In this document: piece by piece, positions 33,435-43,803 of the stretch
Numbering within the stretch: the stretch's first letter is position 1
Layout: every line of letters begins with the position of its first letter
Assembly: GCA_023213315.1 (NCBI GenBank)
Contig: JAKCPI010004270.1
Span: 26,330 to 90,329 of the forward strand
Length of the DNA: 64,000 nucleotides
Source of the DNA: Euborellia annulipes
Lineage: Eukaryota; Arthropoda; Insecta; Dermaptera; Anisolabididae
Direction: 5' to 3'
Made by a program: the position numbers and the translations under genes
Notes under the pieces: generated by a model
Told to the model about the DNA's origin: nothing
Databases searched by the model: none
Seen by the model: only the letters and a program-made list of their open reading frames with translations

Positions 33435-33571
33435 CATACAACTTTCCAACTATTGCACCACATTTTGATGTTGTGTCACCTTTCTTAGTGATCTCGCTGC
33501 GATCTTTTTTCCTGAGTTATTTGTATTTTAATTGACGCCACGAACTTTTTCCCAGAATATAGAAAAAAAAG

Positions 33572-33812
33572 TGTTGGATTCAGTCATGTCAAAATTTTGA
33601 TGGAAATACACGTTCTGAGATCCAAAAAAATGGATCCGTAATCAAATATCCCAACAAAAATTTTATATTTAAATTATATATATCTCACACTGGCATGTGA
33701 CATGAAACTTTAGAACTAAATCGGTCAAAGAGTACTAATACTACATTTGCACTAATGATTTTGATTAAAATTCAGAAATCCAAGCAGTCACACCAGATTT
33801 TTTACTTTATTG
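33572..33812 (+). mobile_element. family A copy, internally deleted
   Basis: gtgttggattcagtcatgtc, attttgatggaaatacacgt, gtgacatgaaactttagaac, tcggtcaaagagtactaata and finally aagcagtcacaccagatttt. The middle blocks and the first half of the hairpin are missing. Confidence 0.75.
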
Positions 33813-33874
33813 ATCATAGGAATATACTTTTAACAATGTGCTAAGTTCAAGCAGTTAAAGGAAACCTCGCTCTA

Positions 33875-34157
33875 GCCCTCGGGGCAGGGCGTGAAGGTGT
33901 GGTTACCTCACATATATACAACAACGGGTGGGGCCCCGGGCCGGGCGCTGATCTTATTTTAAACAATAGGAAACAAAATGCCTTAAGTTAAAAATGAGGG
34001 CCCCCGAGTTCATAATTTTTTATTATTAAAGAATATGGTAAAGTGTTATGTGGGGTGTGGGGCGAGGAGGACAGTGTGTGTGTGGGGGGGGTGAGTGAGA
34101 GAGAGGGGGAGAGAGTGAGAATTAAATTAAATATAAAAAAAAAAAAAAAAAAAAAAA
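33875..34157 (+). mobile_element. SINE S1, heavily altered body but perfect 13-bp duplication
   Basis: aaacctcgctcta flanks it (33862-33874, 34158-34170) and a poly-A tail is present. The body aligns to S1 (ccctcggggc, atatatacaacaacgggtgg, gctgatcttattttaaac, caaaatgccttaagtt) with many substitutions and G-enriched runs. Young flanks and an aged body conflict. Confidence 0.75.
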
Positions 34158-34170
34158 AAACCTCGCTCTA

Positions 34171-34910
34171 ATTATTTAAAGCAACAAACGCCGACCCCAT
34201 GGTGACAAGAACATATTTTTTTTATAATATAAATTGAGAGATTAACAAACATTTCTTGAAATGAGAGGGCAGGATTAGAGAGAGACAAGCCGGTGACGTC
34301 AAGCGACAGTGGAGGGGATCAACACTCAACCAAAAAGAGATTGTTACGTACAGATGATTCTTGAAAAAAAAAAAAAAATTAATTTAAATCTCGCAATTAA
34401 AATAAAACAAATCAGTATATAAATTAATAATTATATTTGTGGGATTTAATTAGACAATTTTTTTTACTTGGGCCTTAGAGGGGCTACGTCACTATTAAAG
34501 CATAGAAGGGGGCGTTAATGCGCTAACAACTAATATAATAATAAACCGCAAAGGGATGGAGGGAGATAAATGTATTTTTTTTTTTTTTACAATATCTCCT
34601 TAACAATATTAAATTATTTATAAACATGAAAGAGATAAAAAAAAAAACGGAAGATTAAATTTATTAAATTTTAATATAATTCTTGTTTAAAAAAATTTTT
34701 ATTACATTTTAAACGAGAATTTATTAACTGAAAAAGAGTAGAGATAATTTTTAGTTTCTCTTACCTATATATATATAGAGAGAGAGAGAAAAGTATTGCA
34801 TTCATATCAAAAATTATAAGATTTTGATTTGATATTTGTATTCATTTCACAGATCAAACACAATCAAGATTGGACAGTTCCAGGTTAAAAATTGTTTGTT
34901 TATAAGTTTA
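34171..34910. other. AT-rich DNA without a gene
   Basis: A-runs, T-runs and a GA run at 34778; no element resolved. Confidence 0.45.
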
Positions 34911-35545
34911 GGGCCATCTATACGCTTGTCCTGGAACTAACAGTAAGAGGGAAAAAAAAAACTTGCTCCCAGAGAGATTTGAACACGAGTTTTTGCAATT
35001 CACATGTTTTGATACTGACTACTTAACTCGCTCGTACACTTTGCATTATTATTTTTTTAGCTACTTGAATGGCACGTAGTACTATTATTTTTTTTTTTTA
35101 TCAAAAGGTCATTCATTTATAAATTGTAAAAAATTTATAATTAAAATTAGTTTATAAAAATTAATTCATTTATATCCAGATTTTTAAGCCACTTAATGTA
35201 TTTCTTATTAAAATCATGAAAAAAAATGTTATTTTGTTAGCGAATGGAACGAACTCTACAGGATAAATTTTGAACTAGCCTAGTATTGCCATCTAGCCAC
35301 GTGTCATATAACTAGGAAACTTATAAACATTCTTCCCATTGAGCTGGCTCCCATGGGCCATCTATACGCTTGTCCTGGAACTAACAGTAAGAGGGGAAAA
35401 AAAAAACTTGCTCCCAGAGAGATTTGAACTCGAGCTTATTACAATTCACATGTTTTGACTCCTTTATTCTCTCGTACACTTGGCTCAAAGATATTTCGAA
35501 GCTATTTTTAAGCTACTTAAATGGCACGTAGTACTATTAAATTTT
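34911..35545 (+). repeat. direct repeat pair with tRNA-like segment
   Basis: gggccatctatacgcttgtc to ggcacgtagtactatta occurs at ~34911-35095 and 35355-35545 (444 bp apart). On the minus strand each holds a tRNA-like part with a B-box-like gttcaaatctctctgggagc. An ~250-bp AT-rich spacer separates them. Possibly a tandemly duplicated tRNA-derived element. Confidence 0.7.
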
Positions 35546-35559
35546 TTTTTTATATTTAT

Positions 35560-36078
35560 AAATTGTAAAAAATTTAGTAAATCTGGATTATAGTGTTCGG
35601 TCAAGTGATCCATAGTGGCCACCCCCTTTGAGGCGGGGCTAAACTAAACACGCTTGGTCATTGGTCGTTTGGCGAAGAATGAATTAACTGGCGCGAGTTT
35701 CAAAAAACAAATTTGCTATTTGAATTAAATGTGTTTTGTCACTAGTGTCGTTTCGGTTCGGTTTTCTTCGGTCAAAAACCATTCAGTTCAAAGCTACTGA
35801 CCGAAGAAACCCGAACCGAAGCCGAGAATTCCCTGGTTGTTTTAAATTTTTTTTTTTTTTAATCTAAGGAAACCGAAGGACCGAAACAATTAGGTCGAGA
35901 CCCCTGCAAGTTGTTTTAAACAAGACAATTTTTATATTTTTAAGACAATATGCATATTTTAATTTATTTATATTGTCCGTTGATTCAGTTAAATAATATT
36001 TTCTTAAAAAGGGCATAAATTGATTTATAAAAAAAAGCATATTAACTAGTTGTTTCTTGATGGCTGGATATTATGATA
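35560..36078. other. no gene; accgaa-rich palindrome
   Basis: Around 35745-35905 ttcggttttcttcggtc and its mirrored counterpart form an imperfect hairpin. Just before it are a ggccaccccctttgaggcgg block and two ttggtc words. No target duplication was found. Confidence 0.4.
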
Positions 36079-36140
36079 TGAGGATGCGTTACAAGGGCAG
36101 CCAAGGCGAAAAATAAAACAAATATCTATTTTTTGTCGAC

Positions 36141-36170
36141 GTTTCGAGTGCCGATCGCACTCTTCATCAG
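36141..36170 (-). ncRNA. hammerhead-like core, left arm
   Basis: The minus strand reads CTGATGA, an A, stem GAGTGC/GCACTC with loop GATCG, then GAAAC. It is identical to the core in the right arm. One extra A lies between CTGATGA and stem II; stems I and III were not established. Confidence 0.5.
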
Positions 36171-36375
36171 GACAAAAATGATGTCAATTCGTCAGGTCGT
36201 TTGACATGGCAGTATAGCAACGTTTTAACCATTTTTACATTTACTTGAAGACTCTAGTATTTGAATGAATTCATTCGACCTCGAAATACTAGAGTCTTCA
36301 AGTAAATGTAAAAATGGTTAAAACGTTGCTATACTGCCATGTCAAACGACCTGACGAATTGACATCATTTTTGTC

Positions 36376-36405
36376 CTGATGAAGAGTGCGATCGGCACTC
36401 GAAAC
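36376..36405 (+). ncRNA. hammerhead-like core, right arm
   Basis: CTGATGA at 36376-36382, stem II at 36384-36389/36395-36400, GAAAC at 36401-36405. gacatcatttttgtc upstream could form stem I. The expected GUH cleavage position was not found by eye, so activity is unproven. Confidence 0.5.
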
Positions 36406-36739
36406 GTCGACAAAAAATAGATTTTTGTTTTATTTTTCGCCTTGGCTGCCCTTGTAACGCATCCTCAAAAGCATATTATATTAAAAAATTTGAAAAAAAG
36501 TCGGTCATAAAAGTCGCTGAAAGATGAAACAAGTCGTTTTTGAAATTCTCAAAAAACATTTATTTTTATGAGAGATATCTAAGAAAATCAAGAAAAGTCT
36601 CAAAATTGGCAAAAGTCGAAAGACTTTTTTTTTCCACACTCTACTTATAATTGAGCATTTGCTATTAAAGACCCAGGGGCGTATATAGAAATTTTTCGGG
36701 GGGGGGGGGAGCTGATCTCAAAAAATTTTTTTTTTTTTT

Positions 36740-37232
36740 AAAGTGAAACTTTTATTTTATCCTCTCAAATTTTTTAGCTCTTCTATCAGCATGTCGCGTT
36801 ACAAGTCATGACGTCACAATCCGTGACGACAAAAATAAGAAAATTGAAATTTAATATATATAACGAATTATAAAAAAAAAAATAATTGTGAGATTTAATA
36901 ATTCAACTTTTAAATTGATAAAATATAATTTTTAAAATAATTGAAAATGATTCAAATCTTCAATCTATACAAAAAGGCGAGGGTCTGCGAAGCCCCCTGG
37001 CTAGACGTGCCGCGGGCGCCTTCGGCGGGTGGCGCGGCTAGTTACTAAATAAATATTATTCACAGTTTTTAATATGCCTCTAATGATTTCCCACTTTCCA
37101 ATATTATTAAGTTAAGATTAAAAACGCGATTTTAATACCCTTAATTGAATAATTTTCTGAAAAGCCTACGATCCGAAAAAAAAAGTTTCACTTGCATCGT
37201 GGTTTCATAAAACCACACAATGATTATTTTTT
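36740..37232 (+). repeat. family B copy
   Basis: It runs from aaagtgaaacttttatttta to gtggtttcataaaaccacac. Relatives: 48735-49145 (minus), 50165-50570, and a 5' piece at 55970-56025. The 3' end forms a hairpin (gtggttt-cat-aaaccac). The interior holds gacgtcac words. The short GC-rich module at 36965-37045 interrupts it. Confidence 0.8.
36965..37045 (-). mobile_element. GC-rich hairpin module, copy 1
   Basis: An ~80-bp very GC-rich block in AT-rich family B, absent from the two other family B copies. On the minus strand it shares actag-cgc, cccgcc, ctagccagggggct and ctcgcc in the same order with 39327-39415. Confidence 0.7.
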
Positions 37233-37321
37233 TTTAAATATTTTATCTATTTTTTACAGACGCTAAGTTTTTGGGCCCGGGCCCTCTCGCCCCCCCCCTT
37301 ATATACGCCCCTGTAAAGACA

Positions 37322-37758
37322 TCGATAACTAAGGAAACTTGAGCTATTTGTAGAATAGTTCCCTAGCCGACCGTGGCGCTTTGTGTTGTTGGTGGCTTTT
37401 TCTTAACCCTTCAATTAGATAATCAAGAGGTTATATATACCGTATATAAAAAAGAAAATATTATTTTTTCGTTAGAGGATAAAGAAAAGGTCGAACGAAG
37501 AAGGCGCCTTCGCCTCTTTGATCCAAACGATGGCTATTTGCTTCTATTTACTCAGTGAATAGTTAAATTTAGATTCTTCTTTTGTGTTGTTTGTTGCTAT
37601 ACTTTAAAGAAGAGTTTTTTTTTTTTTTTTTAACAAAAACATGAGGTGTGTTTGTGGTTTCAGAGGACGTTGAAGGCCAACTGCAAAATAAATAAATAAA
37701 TGCCAAGACAAATTTGTATTTAACTAATGAAAGTTCCAGTTAACGTGATATAATCTCA
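37322..37758. other. no gene recognised
   Basis: AT-rich; the 61-codon frame at 37373-37558 has no recognisable product. Confidence 0.4.
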
Positions 37759-38042
37759 ATCTGGTGTGATTTGTTGCACAGCACACAAAGTTGGGTTCTG
37801 TGTTTGTCACACCAGATCTCTTGTATCGAGGTATATTTAGTTTCCGGCAGTATGTGAAATTTATAAATATAATATACAATTTTGAGGGAAAAATGAAAAT
37901 ATACAATATAATATAAAAAATCGTTGGAGCAAATTTTGAGAAAATCGAAAAAAAAAAAACTGAAAAAGTACATCAATAAAGTACTACAGTAGTACTCTTT
38001 GGCCGATATTGATTAAAAGCTTCGTGTCAGGTCCCAGGGAGG
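37759..38042 (-). mobile_element. family A copy, minus strand
   Basis: It begins with the hairpin (aatctggtgtgatttgttgc, acagcacacaaagttgggtt, gtgtttgtcacaccagatct) and continues to gaaaaagtacatcaataaag, tactctttggccgatat and agcttcgtgtcaggtccc. A hAT-like MITE has entered at 38043. Confidence 0.8.
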
Positions 38043-38459
38043 CAAGGGCGGATCCAGAGGTGTTTCTCGGGGGGGGGAGTAATCTGGTGTGATTGGTCGC
38101 ACAGCACACTTTTTTTTCTTAGCCTGATCTCAAAAATTTTTTTTTTTTCGCGGAACCAAAGTTTTTCCCCGTCCGTAAAAATATTTTTTACTTTTTTTTT
38201 TTTTAGAGACGCAGAATTTTTTCCACCCACGGGACCAAAATTTTTTTTCATGCGCCGCCCGCGGAACATTTCCTCTTTCGTGGAACCAAATTTTTTTTTC
38301 CCCATCCGTAAACAAAATTTTTCCCCGTCCGTAAAAATTTGATTTGTATTTAATACAAATCTAATTTTTAAAATTTTACATTAAAAACAAATTTAAAAAA
38401 AAGTATTTTTCAAATCTCGGGAGGGGGGGTAATTACCCCCTCCCTTGTATCCGCCCTTG
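38043..38459. mobile_element. hAT-like MITE, 417 bp, perfect 8-bp duplication
   Basis: Ends CAAGGGCGGATCCAGAGG and its mirror tgtatccgcccttg. cagggagg flanks both sides (38035-38042, 38460-38467). Next to the left G-run it carries a piece of family A hairpin (aatctggtgtgattggtcgc). Same subfamily as 40464-40707. Confidence 0.95.
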
Positions 38460-38467
38460 CAGGGAGG

Positions 38468-39224
38468 TTATCGAGAGATAAGCTTTCTATTTTCTTTTAC
38501 TTTCTCGTATTATTATTTGTTAAAAGTTACAGCGACTTTTTAAGAGATTTTTTTTTTTTTTTTTTTTTTTGCCAAAAATGGACTTTTTACCAACTATTTT
38601 GGTTCTTTTTTTTTTTTTAATTATTCAATTCACACAGCTGACGTTTTGGTTCCCTGTGTCAGCTGTGTAAAAAAAAAAAAAAAAAAACATTAGCTGCATC
38701 TCTCATTTCTTCCCTCTTTTTAATAAATTAAGCGATTTTATTATTTACACTATTCGACAAGGTTTTCTTCACAAGAAATCTGATTAGTGAACCTAGTGCA
38801 TTTTTTCATTCTGAATTCAGATAAGTCGTTAGAATTTTTCCATCAAGCACAGTTTTAGAGATATAGAGCAAAATAGATTTTAATAGAAAATGTGCTCTAA
38901 AACGGCTTTTATTTAGAATGTTCAAATTATTTTTAACGCCGCACCCCGTCAAATTATGCAGATAGTTAGAATACATATAAATTTTAAGTTTCATTCCAAT
39001 CGGAGGTCATTTAGACGTGCTAAAAACGGCTTAAAGTTTCAAAAAATCGAAATTCTTTTGCTTTGGTCACCCCTAATACAGTTTTAAATATCCCTGAATG
39101 CAAAAAACATATATGTACGATATTCTATAGTTCTTTGGCTTTCTAAAAAGCATTCATTCGTAAAAATCTGTTAATTAATAACGAAATTATGAACAAAAAC
39201 GTTGGCAAAGAAAAAACACAAGTA
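38468..39224. other. no gene; partner of 50035-50760
   Basis: From ~38810 to 39224 the sequence recurs in reverse complement at 50035-50760 (shared gacggggtgcggcgttaaaa on that strand, ttaggggtgaccaaagc). Unclassified repeat. A T-run (38553-38571) and a short tcagctg inverted pair near 38635-38665 are also present. Confidence 0.55.
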
Positions 39225-39973
39225 CACTCACTGGTCGAAAAAAATGGACTTCAATTGAATTAAAAAGCACGAGAAGCTAATGTATCCTCTCTGAGCATCG
39301 GGTCACGGGCCCTAACTTTATTAAATACTAGTCGCAAAGCCCGCCTTCGGCGGGCTTTCGCCTAGCCAGGGGGGCTACGCCCCCTGGACCCCTTGCTCGC
39401 CTTCAGCGAGCAAGTTTATTCCCAATTTGGGATATTTCTTGTTGCAATGCAAGTGTTAAGATGTTAAGGAAGGATCTTATATTCAAGCGAGGCGAGGGTA
39501 CCGATTGGGAACAGCACAAAAGGGTCTGTTTATGACTGTTTAAAGGGTCAGTCACCTGAGTCCTCTCTTCGTTTTTCAACTGCTGCGTAGCCCCCACCCC
39601 CAGCCCATAGTCAGGTAGGAAGCTGGTTCTCAGAGCATAAAGGACGCTCTCTACTTTTCAAGCCAACTTGTTGATTTTGTGTTCCCATAGTGAAGAAATT
39701 TGATTATAATTAATTTTCCAAAACATTTAAGAGATTCAAATTATTACTATGTTACTTCCAGAGCCATGTACTATATGTGTACTTAATTTCAAATGGATTC
39801 ATTGAAAATTGTGGATTTCTATAGAACATATACATACATATTTACATACATACATACATTTTTCCCATTTCATTTTTATATATATAGATTATTTAAAAAA
39901 AAAATATTGAATCTCATATCTTTCTTTATACTTTTAAAAGAAAAAGAGGTTCATTTTTTTCGACCAGTGAGTG
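39225..39973. mobile_element. 749-bp TA-flanked element, Tc1/mariner-like ends
   Basis: Ends CACTCACTGGTCGAAAAAAA and their mirror (tttttttcgaccagtgagtg); TA on both sides (39223-39224, 39974-39975). CA..CACTGGTC ends with TA duplication are typical of Tc1/mariner. No transposase. The GC-rich module sits inside at 39327. Confidence 0.85.
39327..39415 (+). mobile_element. GC-rich hairpin module, copy 2
   Basis: An 89-bp stretch with three perfect stems: aagcccgcc-ttc-ggcgggctt, ccagggggg-cta-cgccccctgg (near-perfect) and cttgctcgc-cttca-gcgagcaag. It is a diverged relative of 36965-37045 in the opposite orientation. Confidence 0.75.
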
Positions 39974-40321
39974 TACTTACTTTTCACTTCAGAATATCTA
40001 TAACAATAAATAATACCTTTTAATACATATTGAAAATTAAAGAAATCACAATTAAATTAATTAATTTTTATGTTTAGTTGTCTCTCATGACTAGAGACCG
40101 GACAAAAAAGCATAAAAAAATGGAAAAAAAGTGCTTAAAAAAGCATAAAAATCTTGAATAAAAAGTTTTAAATAAGCATAAAAAAAAATGGTTGGTGTTA
40201 ATTTTTATGTATTTATTTTTGGTATGTATTTTATTTTGTAGACGCTTTGGCCCAATGGCGCGTGGCTAAACGGGCGAAATAAAAAAAAATAATAATAATA
40301 AGCAATTTCTACTCATTCTAA

Positions 40322-40455
40322 TGGCGGATACAAGGGGGGGGGGGGTAAAGGATGTAATTAATTTTAATATAAAATTTTAAAAATTAAAAAAAATTTATTT
40401 GTATATACCTATATTCGGGTAAACAAATACAGAATGCAACTTTAAATTACCGAAA
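40322..40455. repeat. hAT-MITE fragment plus family A hairpin piece
   Basis: atggcggatacaagggggg mirrors the right end of the MITEs at 38043 and 40464; later, ggtaaacaaatacagaatgc and aactttaaattaccgaaag are decayed family A hairpin sequence. Confidence 0.5.
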
Positions 40456-40463
40456 GTGTGAGG

Positions 40464-40707
40464 CAGTGGCGGATCCAGAGGTGTTTCTCGGGGGGGGGGG
40501 GGGGTAATCTGGAGTGACTGGTCGCACAGCGGTAATTTAAAGGCGCATTCTGTACTTGTTTGCCAGAATATAAATATAAATCAAATTTTTAAGTATTAAT
40601 TTTTAAAATTTTACATTAAAAATACATTTTTTTTCGAAAAAGTATTTTTTTCAAATCTGGGGGGGGGGTAATTACCCCCTTTACACTCCCCCTTGTATCC
40701 GCCCTTG
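40464..40707. mobile_element. hAT-like MITE, 244 bp, perfect 8-bp duplication
   Basis: Ends CAGTGGCGGATCCAGAGG and tgtatccgcccttg; gtgtgagg flanks both sides (40456-40463, 40708-40715). The target is a family A right hairpin (taccgaaagtgtgagg / ccagtcccaccagat). Like 38043-38459 it carries a family A hairpin piece inside (aatctggagtgactggtcgc). Confidence 0.95.
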
Positions 40708-40882
40708 GTGTGAGGCCAGTCCCACCAGATTACCCCCCTGCGAGGGTCCACCGCAGTAGGGGGTCCAGGGGTCCCAGGGGGCTCGAGTCAGAGTAGGGAA
40801 GGCGCGATTTGCGCAGTTGCTGAAGGATTTGCTTTACATTTTGCTGAATAATGTTTTTAATTATTTTTAAAAATTGTATAGC

Positions 40883-41529
40883 CCTCGGGCTTGGTGTAGT
40901 TGGTAGCGCGCCTGCCTTGTATACCAAGGGTCGAGGATTCGGATCCCATGGAGTCCGATGATTTTATTTAAGCCACTTGGATACCAAATGGCTTAAATAA
41001 GAATGCCTGGACCCCCAATAGATATATTTACAAATAACGAGTATTGTTTAAAGTTTTAAATGGCCTAAGTTGCCAAAATGACTGTGCGTAGGCCAGGGGC
41101 GTATATAGACATTTTTTTCGGGGGGGGGGCTGAACTCAAGAAAATTTTTTTTTTTTTTTAAGAAACTAAATTTTTTCCGCCCCGCCCTGCGAAAATCATT
41201 TTACCTTTTTTTTAGAGACGCGATATTTTTGCCGTCCCGGGGAACATTTCCCCTTTTGCGGAGCCAAAGGTTTTCCACACGAAAATTTTGCCGCTCCGCA
41301 GAACATTTTCCCTTTTGTTTTTCACCCTGCAGAAAAAAAATTTTTTACAGGGCTATATTTTTTTCGCACTGCGGGGCCGATCAAACATTTCGAGGTGGCC
41401 GAGATCCGCTAATGTCTGTATATCCCCTTATATGTATATGCATTTGGAAAATTTCGGAGGGGGGGCCGGGCTCCCTCCCCCCCCCCCCCCCTTATATACG
41501 CCCCTTGTGTATGCGTGTGTGAATGGGAA
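40883..41529 (+). mobile_element. SINE S1, interrupted by a hAT-like MITE
   Basis: The head ccctcgggcttggtgtagtt, ggattcggatccc, agtccgatgattttatttaa and ggcctaagttgccaaaatga are followed by the MITE, then gtgtgtgaatgg and an A-rich end. aaaaattgt near both ends may be the target duplication. This is the best-preserved A box in the window (ggtgtagttggtagcgcgcc). Confidence 0.85.
41094..41508. mobile_element. hAT-like MITE in SINE S1
   Basis: Ends CAGGGGCGTATATAG and ttatatacgccccttg; G-run after the left, C-run before the right end. It shares ttttagagac and gccg...ggaacatt blocks with 32905-33434. The target duplication is not clear. Confidence 0.8.
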
Positions 41530-41751
41530 AAAATTGTGTTTTTTTAATAAAAAAAAAAATTATAAATATTCGTAAAATAAGTTCAAATAAGCACAAAGGG
41601 CAAAAAAAGCATGAAAACTCAAAAAAAGCATAAAAAATGTCATCTCAATACACTTAGTTTTTTCTAATTCGTATAGAAATTAAATATCTAATGGTTGCTT
41701 ATAAAATTGAGCAATAAGCATTTTGCTTAAAATCCGGTCTCTACTCATGAC

Positions 41752-42367
41752 AATAAATTTATTCAATACGAAAAATTAAGCAACTAATGTTAAAGATTCT
41801 TTTTAGTTTAAAAGTGACCTTTAATTTAAAGAATATTTTAACAAACCAACAAATTAAATAAATAGGGAATCATGTCTAAATGGCCTTAGATGCCGAAAAA
41901 TCACCTACCTTTAATAGAATAGTTAAACTAGTGACTTTGCATATATGGTCGTTTTATGACGTCATTCAGGAGGTTATTTAACTACATCTATCCCCAAAAG
42001 GGGGTTTTGAAATTAAAAAAAAAAAAACTCAATTTTAGTTAGGGAATTTGATGAAAGGACAAACGGAGGGACGGACATTTCATTGTCCCTTTGGGAAAGA
42101 GAGAGAGCAATTCTCCCTTGATTGGGAAGGCCGTCTGCAAATGATAGCGCTGTTGAGTAGAGTAGAGTAGAGTAGAATACAACAGACAGAGAGAGGTTCT
42201 TAACAGATGAACATAATCACTTCAAGTGAACTGCATGCACTACTTCACTTCTTAAAACCTTTAATTGAAATCCCCCCTCCCCCTCCCCCCTGCTTCTCTC
42301 GTCAAGCAGCACAAAACAATTAACAGCCGGTTTCTTCACATCTAGTCAATTTATTCGACCGATTGTA
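41752..42367. other. no gene recognised
   Basis: AT-rich, with a (GAGTA)n pentamer repeat at ~42155-42175 and a short CT/CCC stretch at ~42275. tctaaatggccttagatgcc near 41876 is shared with the ends of the 43804-44630 inverted repeat. Confidence 0.45.
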
Positions 42368-42939
42368 CCATCAAGAGAAAAGATATTGGACAATATGGCG
42401 GCTACCTGGCTTTTGAGCCTTACGCATAGGCAACCATTTACACAAGTCTGTATATTTAGTTGCTTCAAAATGGACAAATCCCCTTCAGTCTTCTCTTAAC
42501 AAAAAAAAATTGTAACAAAAGCCTGGCCAGGACAAGGGACCTGCCCTTTCTTTTGTTCTTAATACCCTTTGGGCCGTCGGATGAGTTGCGTTAAAAGTAG
42601 CTTCGCCCCTTCTGTTTCATTAAAAAAGATTATTTATTTATTTTAAAAATATTTATAAATTCTAAAATATTTTTATATTATTAATAAAATTAAATTAAAA
42701 CGTTTCTCATATTTTTATATAATTTAGTTAAGAAATTTTTGTTTTAATCTGTGAAGAAATTAATTAGTGATAAAATTAGAATTGAAGCTTAAATAAAAAT
42801 ATACATTTAATTAACATATTATTAATTCTTTTAAGTTATGTCAAATTAGGGGTAGGGAACCCCCCCCCCCCTTATCTGGGGCTCACTAATGTTCCAAAGG
42901 AAAGCATACATTAGCAAATCTTTCAAATGGAATATAAAA

Positions 42940-43320
42940 AAATCTTCCTCCTCATAAAAGTCTACGTTTCAAAAAGTTTTTTTGACTCTTCGACCCCCCC
43001 CCCTAAAATTATTTTCTTTTATTTTTCAATTGATTTTAATAAAATTTAAAATTAGGCTTCATTAGGGAGTAACTAATTAAAAAATGGTATTTAAGACCTC
43101 AACAAATTCTATCGCCCCCCCCCCCTTACAATTTATTTTCCACTCGATTTTAATAAAATTTAAAATTAGACTTCTCTATGGTGTAAATGATTGAAAAATT
43201 ATATTCCAGACTTCAGAAAATTCTATCGGTCCTACTCCCCTCCACCACTAAAATCTGTTTTTCACTCGATTTTATATTAAACGAAATTAATTAAATAGAA
43301 AATCGAAATTTTTCTGAAGC
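42940..43320 (+). repeat. minisatellite with C-runs, three ~115-120-bp units
   Basis: gattttaataaaatttaaaa starts at 43032 and 43146, and a variant gattttatattaaacg at 43268. Each unit includes a C-run (as at 42995 and 43115) and a ttctatcg-like end. Degenerate. Confidence 0.75.
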
Positions 43321-43803
43321 TGGCAAAATGCGTTTTGAGGTCCCCTGAATCCATTTAAGTAGTTTTTGGAATGATGTCTGTGTGTCTGTGGTAATTTTTT
43401 TCGTCAACGAAAACTCAAAAACTATTCACCCAATTGTTTTGAAATTTTGCACACATAAAATAGAGGTAAAGGTCAAGAACTGAAAAGCTTTTGGTAAACA
43501 TCGGGCCATTAGGGGGGCGCTCTAGAGGGGGGCCAATATTTTTTTCTTTCATAACCTATAATTTTTTTTATATATTCAGAAACTAGACTTCCTCCCGAGT
43601 AAAATGATATATAATATTTGTATCCTAATTTGTCAGAAATTTGTTAAAAAATCATTTAAATTCAAAAATTGTGCATAGCAACAGAGCAAAATCAAAACAA
43701 ATAAACAAACGCGTTGCGTTATTTCTTTGAATAATGGGCGGGCAAAGTTCTGAGCTCGGCTTAGTCCGACCCTTTATTTTTTATTTAATTTAAGGCCTTT
43801 TTC

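Larger units (their letters stand above)
36079..36467. mobile_element. 389-bp palindrome, Penelope-type terminus
   Basis: Two nearly identical inverted arms (~180 bp) run from tgaggatgcgttacaagggc to its reverse complement. The loop at 36263-36284 holds gaatgaattcattc, a palindrome. Each arm holds a hammerhead-like core. Penelope-like elements are known to carry hammerhead motifs in their repeated, often inverted termini, which is the basis for the class. No reverse transcriptase or GIY-YIG frame is nearby. Confidence 0.7.
36674..37313. mobile_element. hAT-like MITE, 640 bp, with a nested family B copy
   Basis: Ends CAGGGGCGTATATAG and ctatatacgcccctg-type mirror; flanks taaagacc and taaagaca (7 of 8 identical; 36666-36673, 37314-37321). 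G-run after the left end, C-run before the right end. Most of the interior is family B. Confidence 0.9.
40092..41743. mobile_element. hAT-like element, 1652 bp, hosts three other insertions
   Basis: Ends TAGAGACCGGAC and mirror (tccggtctcta). ctcatgac flanks both sides (40084-40091, 41744-41751), a perfect 8-bp duplication. agcataaaaa-type words cluster in both subterminal regions (40108-40190, 41595-41640), as transposase-binding repeats do in hAT elements. No transposase frame; much of the length is nested elements. Confidence 0.9.

Noticed and set aside
33053..33488. Overlapping open frames on both strands (up to 135 codons)
   Set aside because: They lie inside a hAT-like MITE and arise from its repeated GC-rich blocks; no transposase motifs.
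35630..35730. Promoter-like block with repeated ttggtc words before the accgaa-rich hairpin
   Set aside because: No transcript, gene or TATA box at a suitable distance; more likely transposon sequence.
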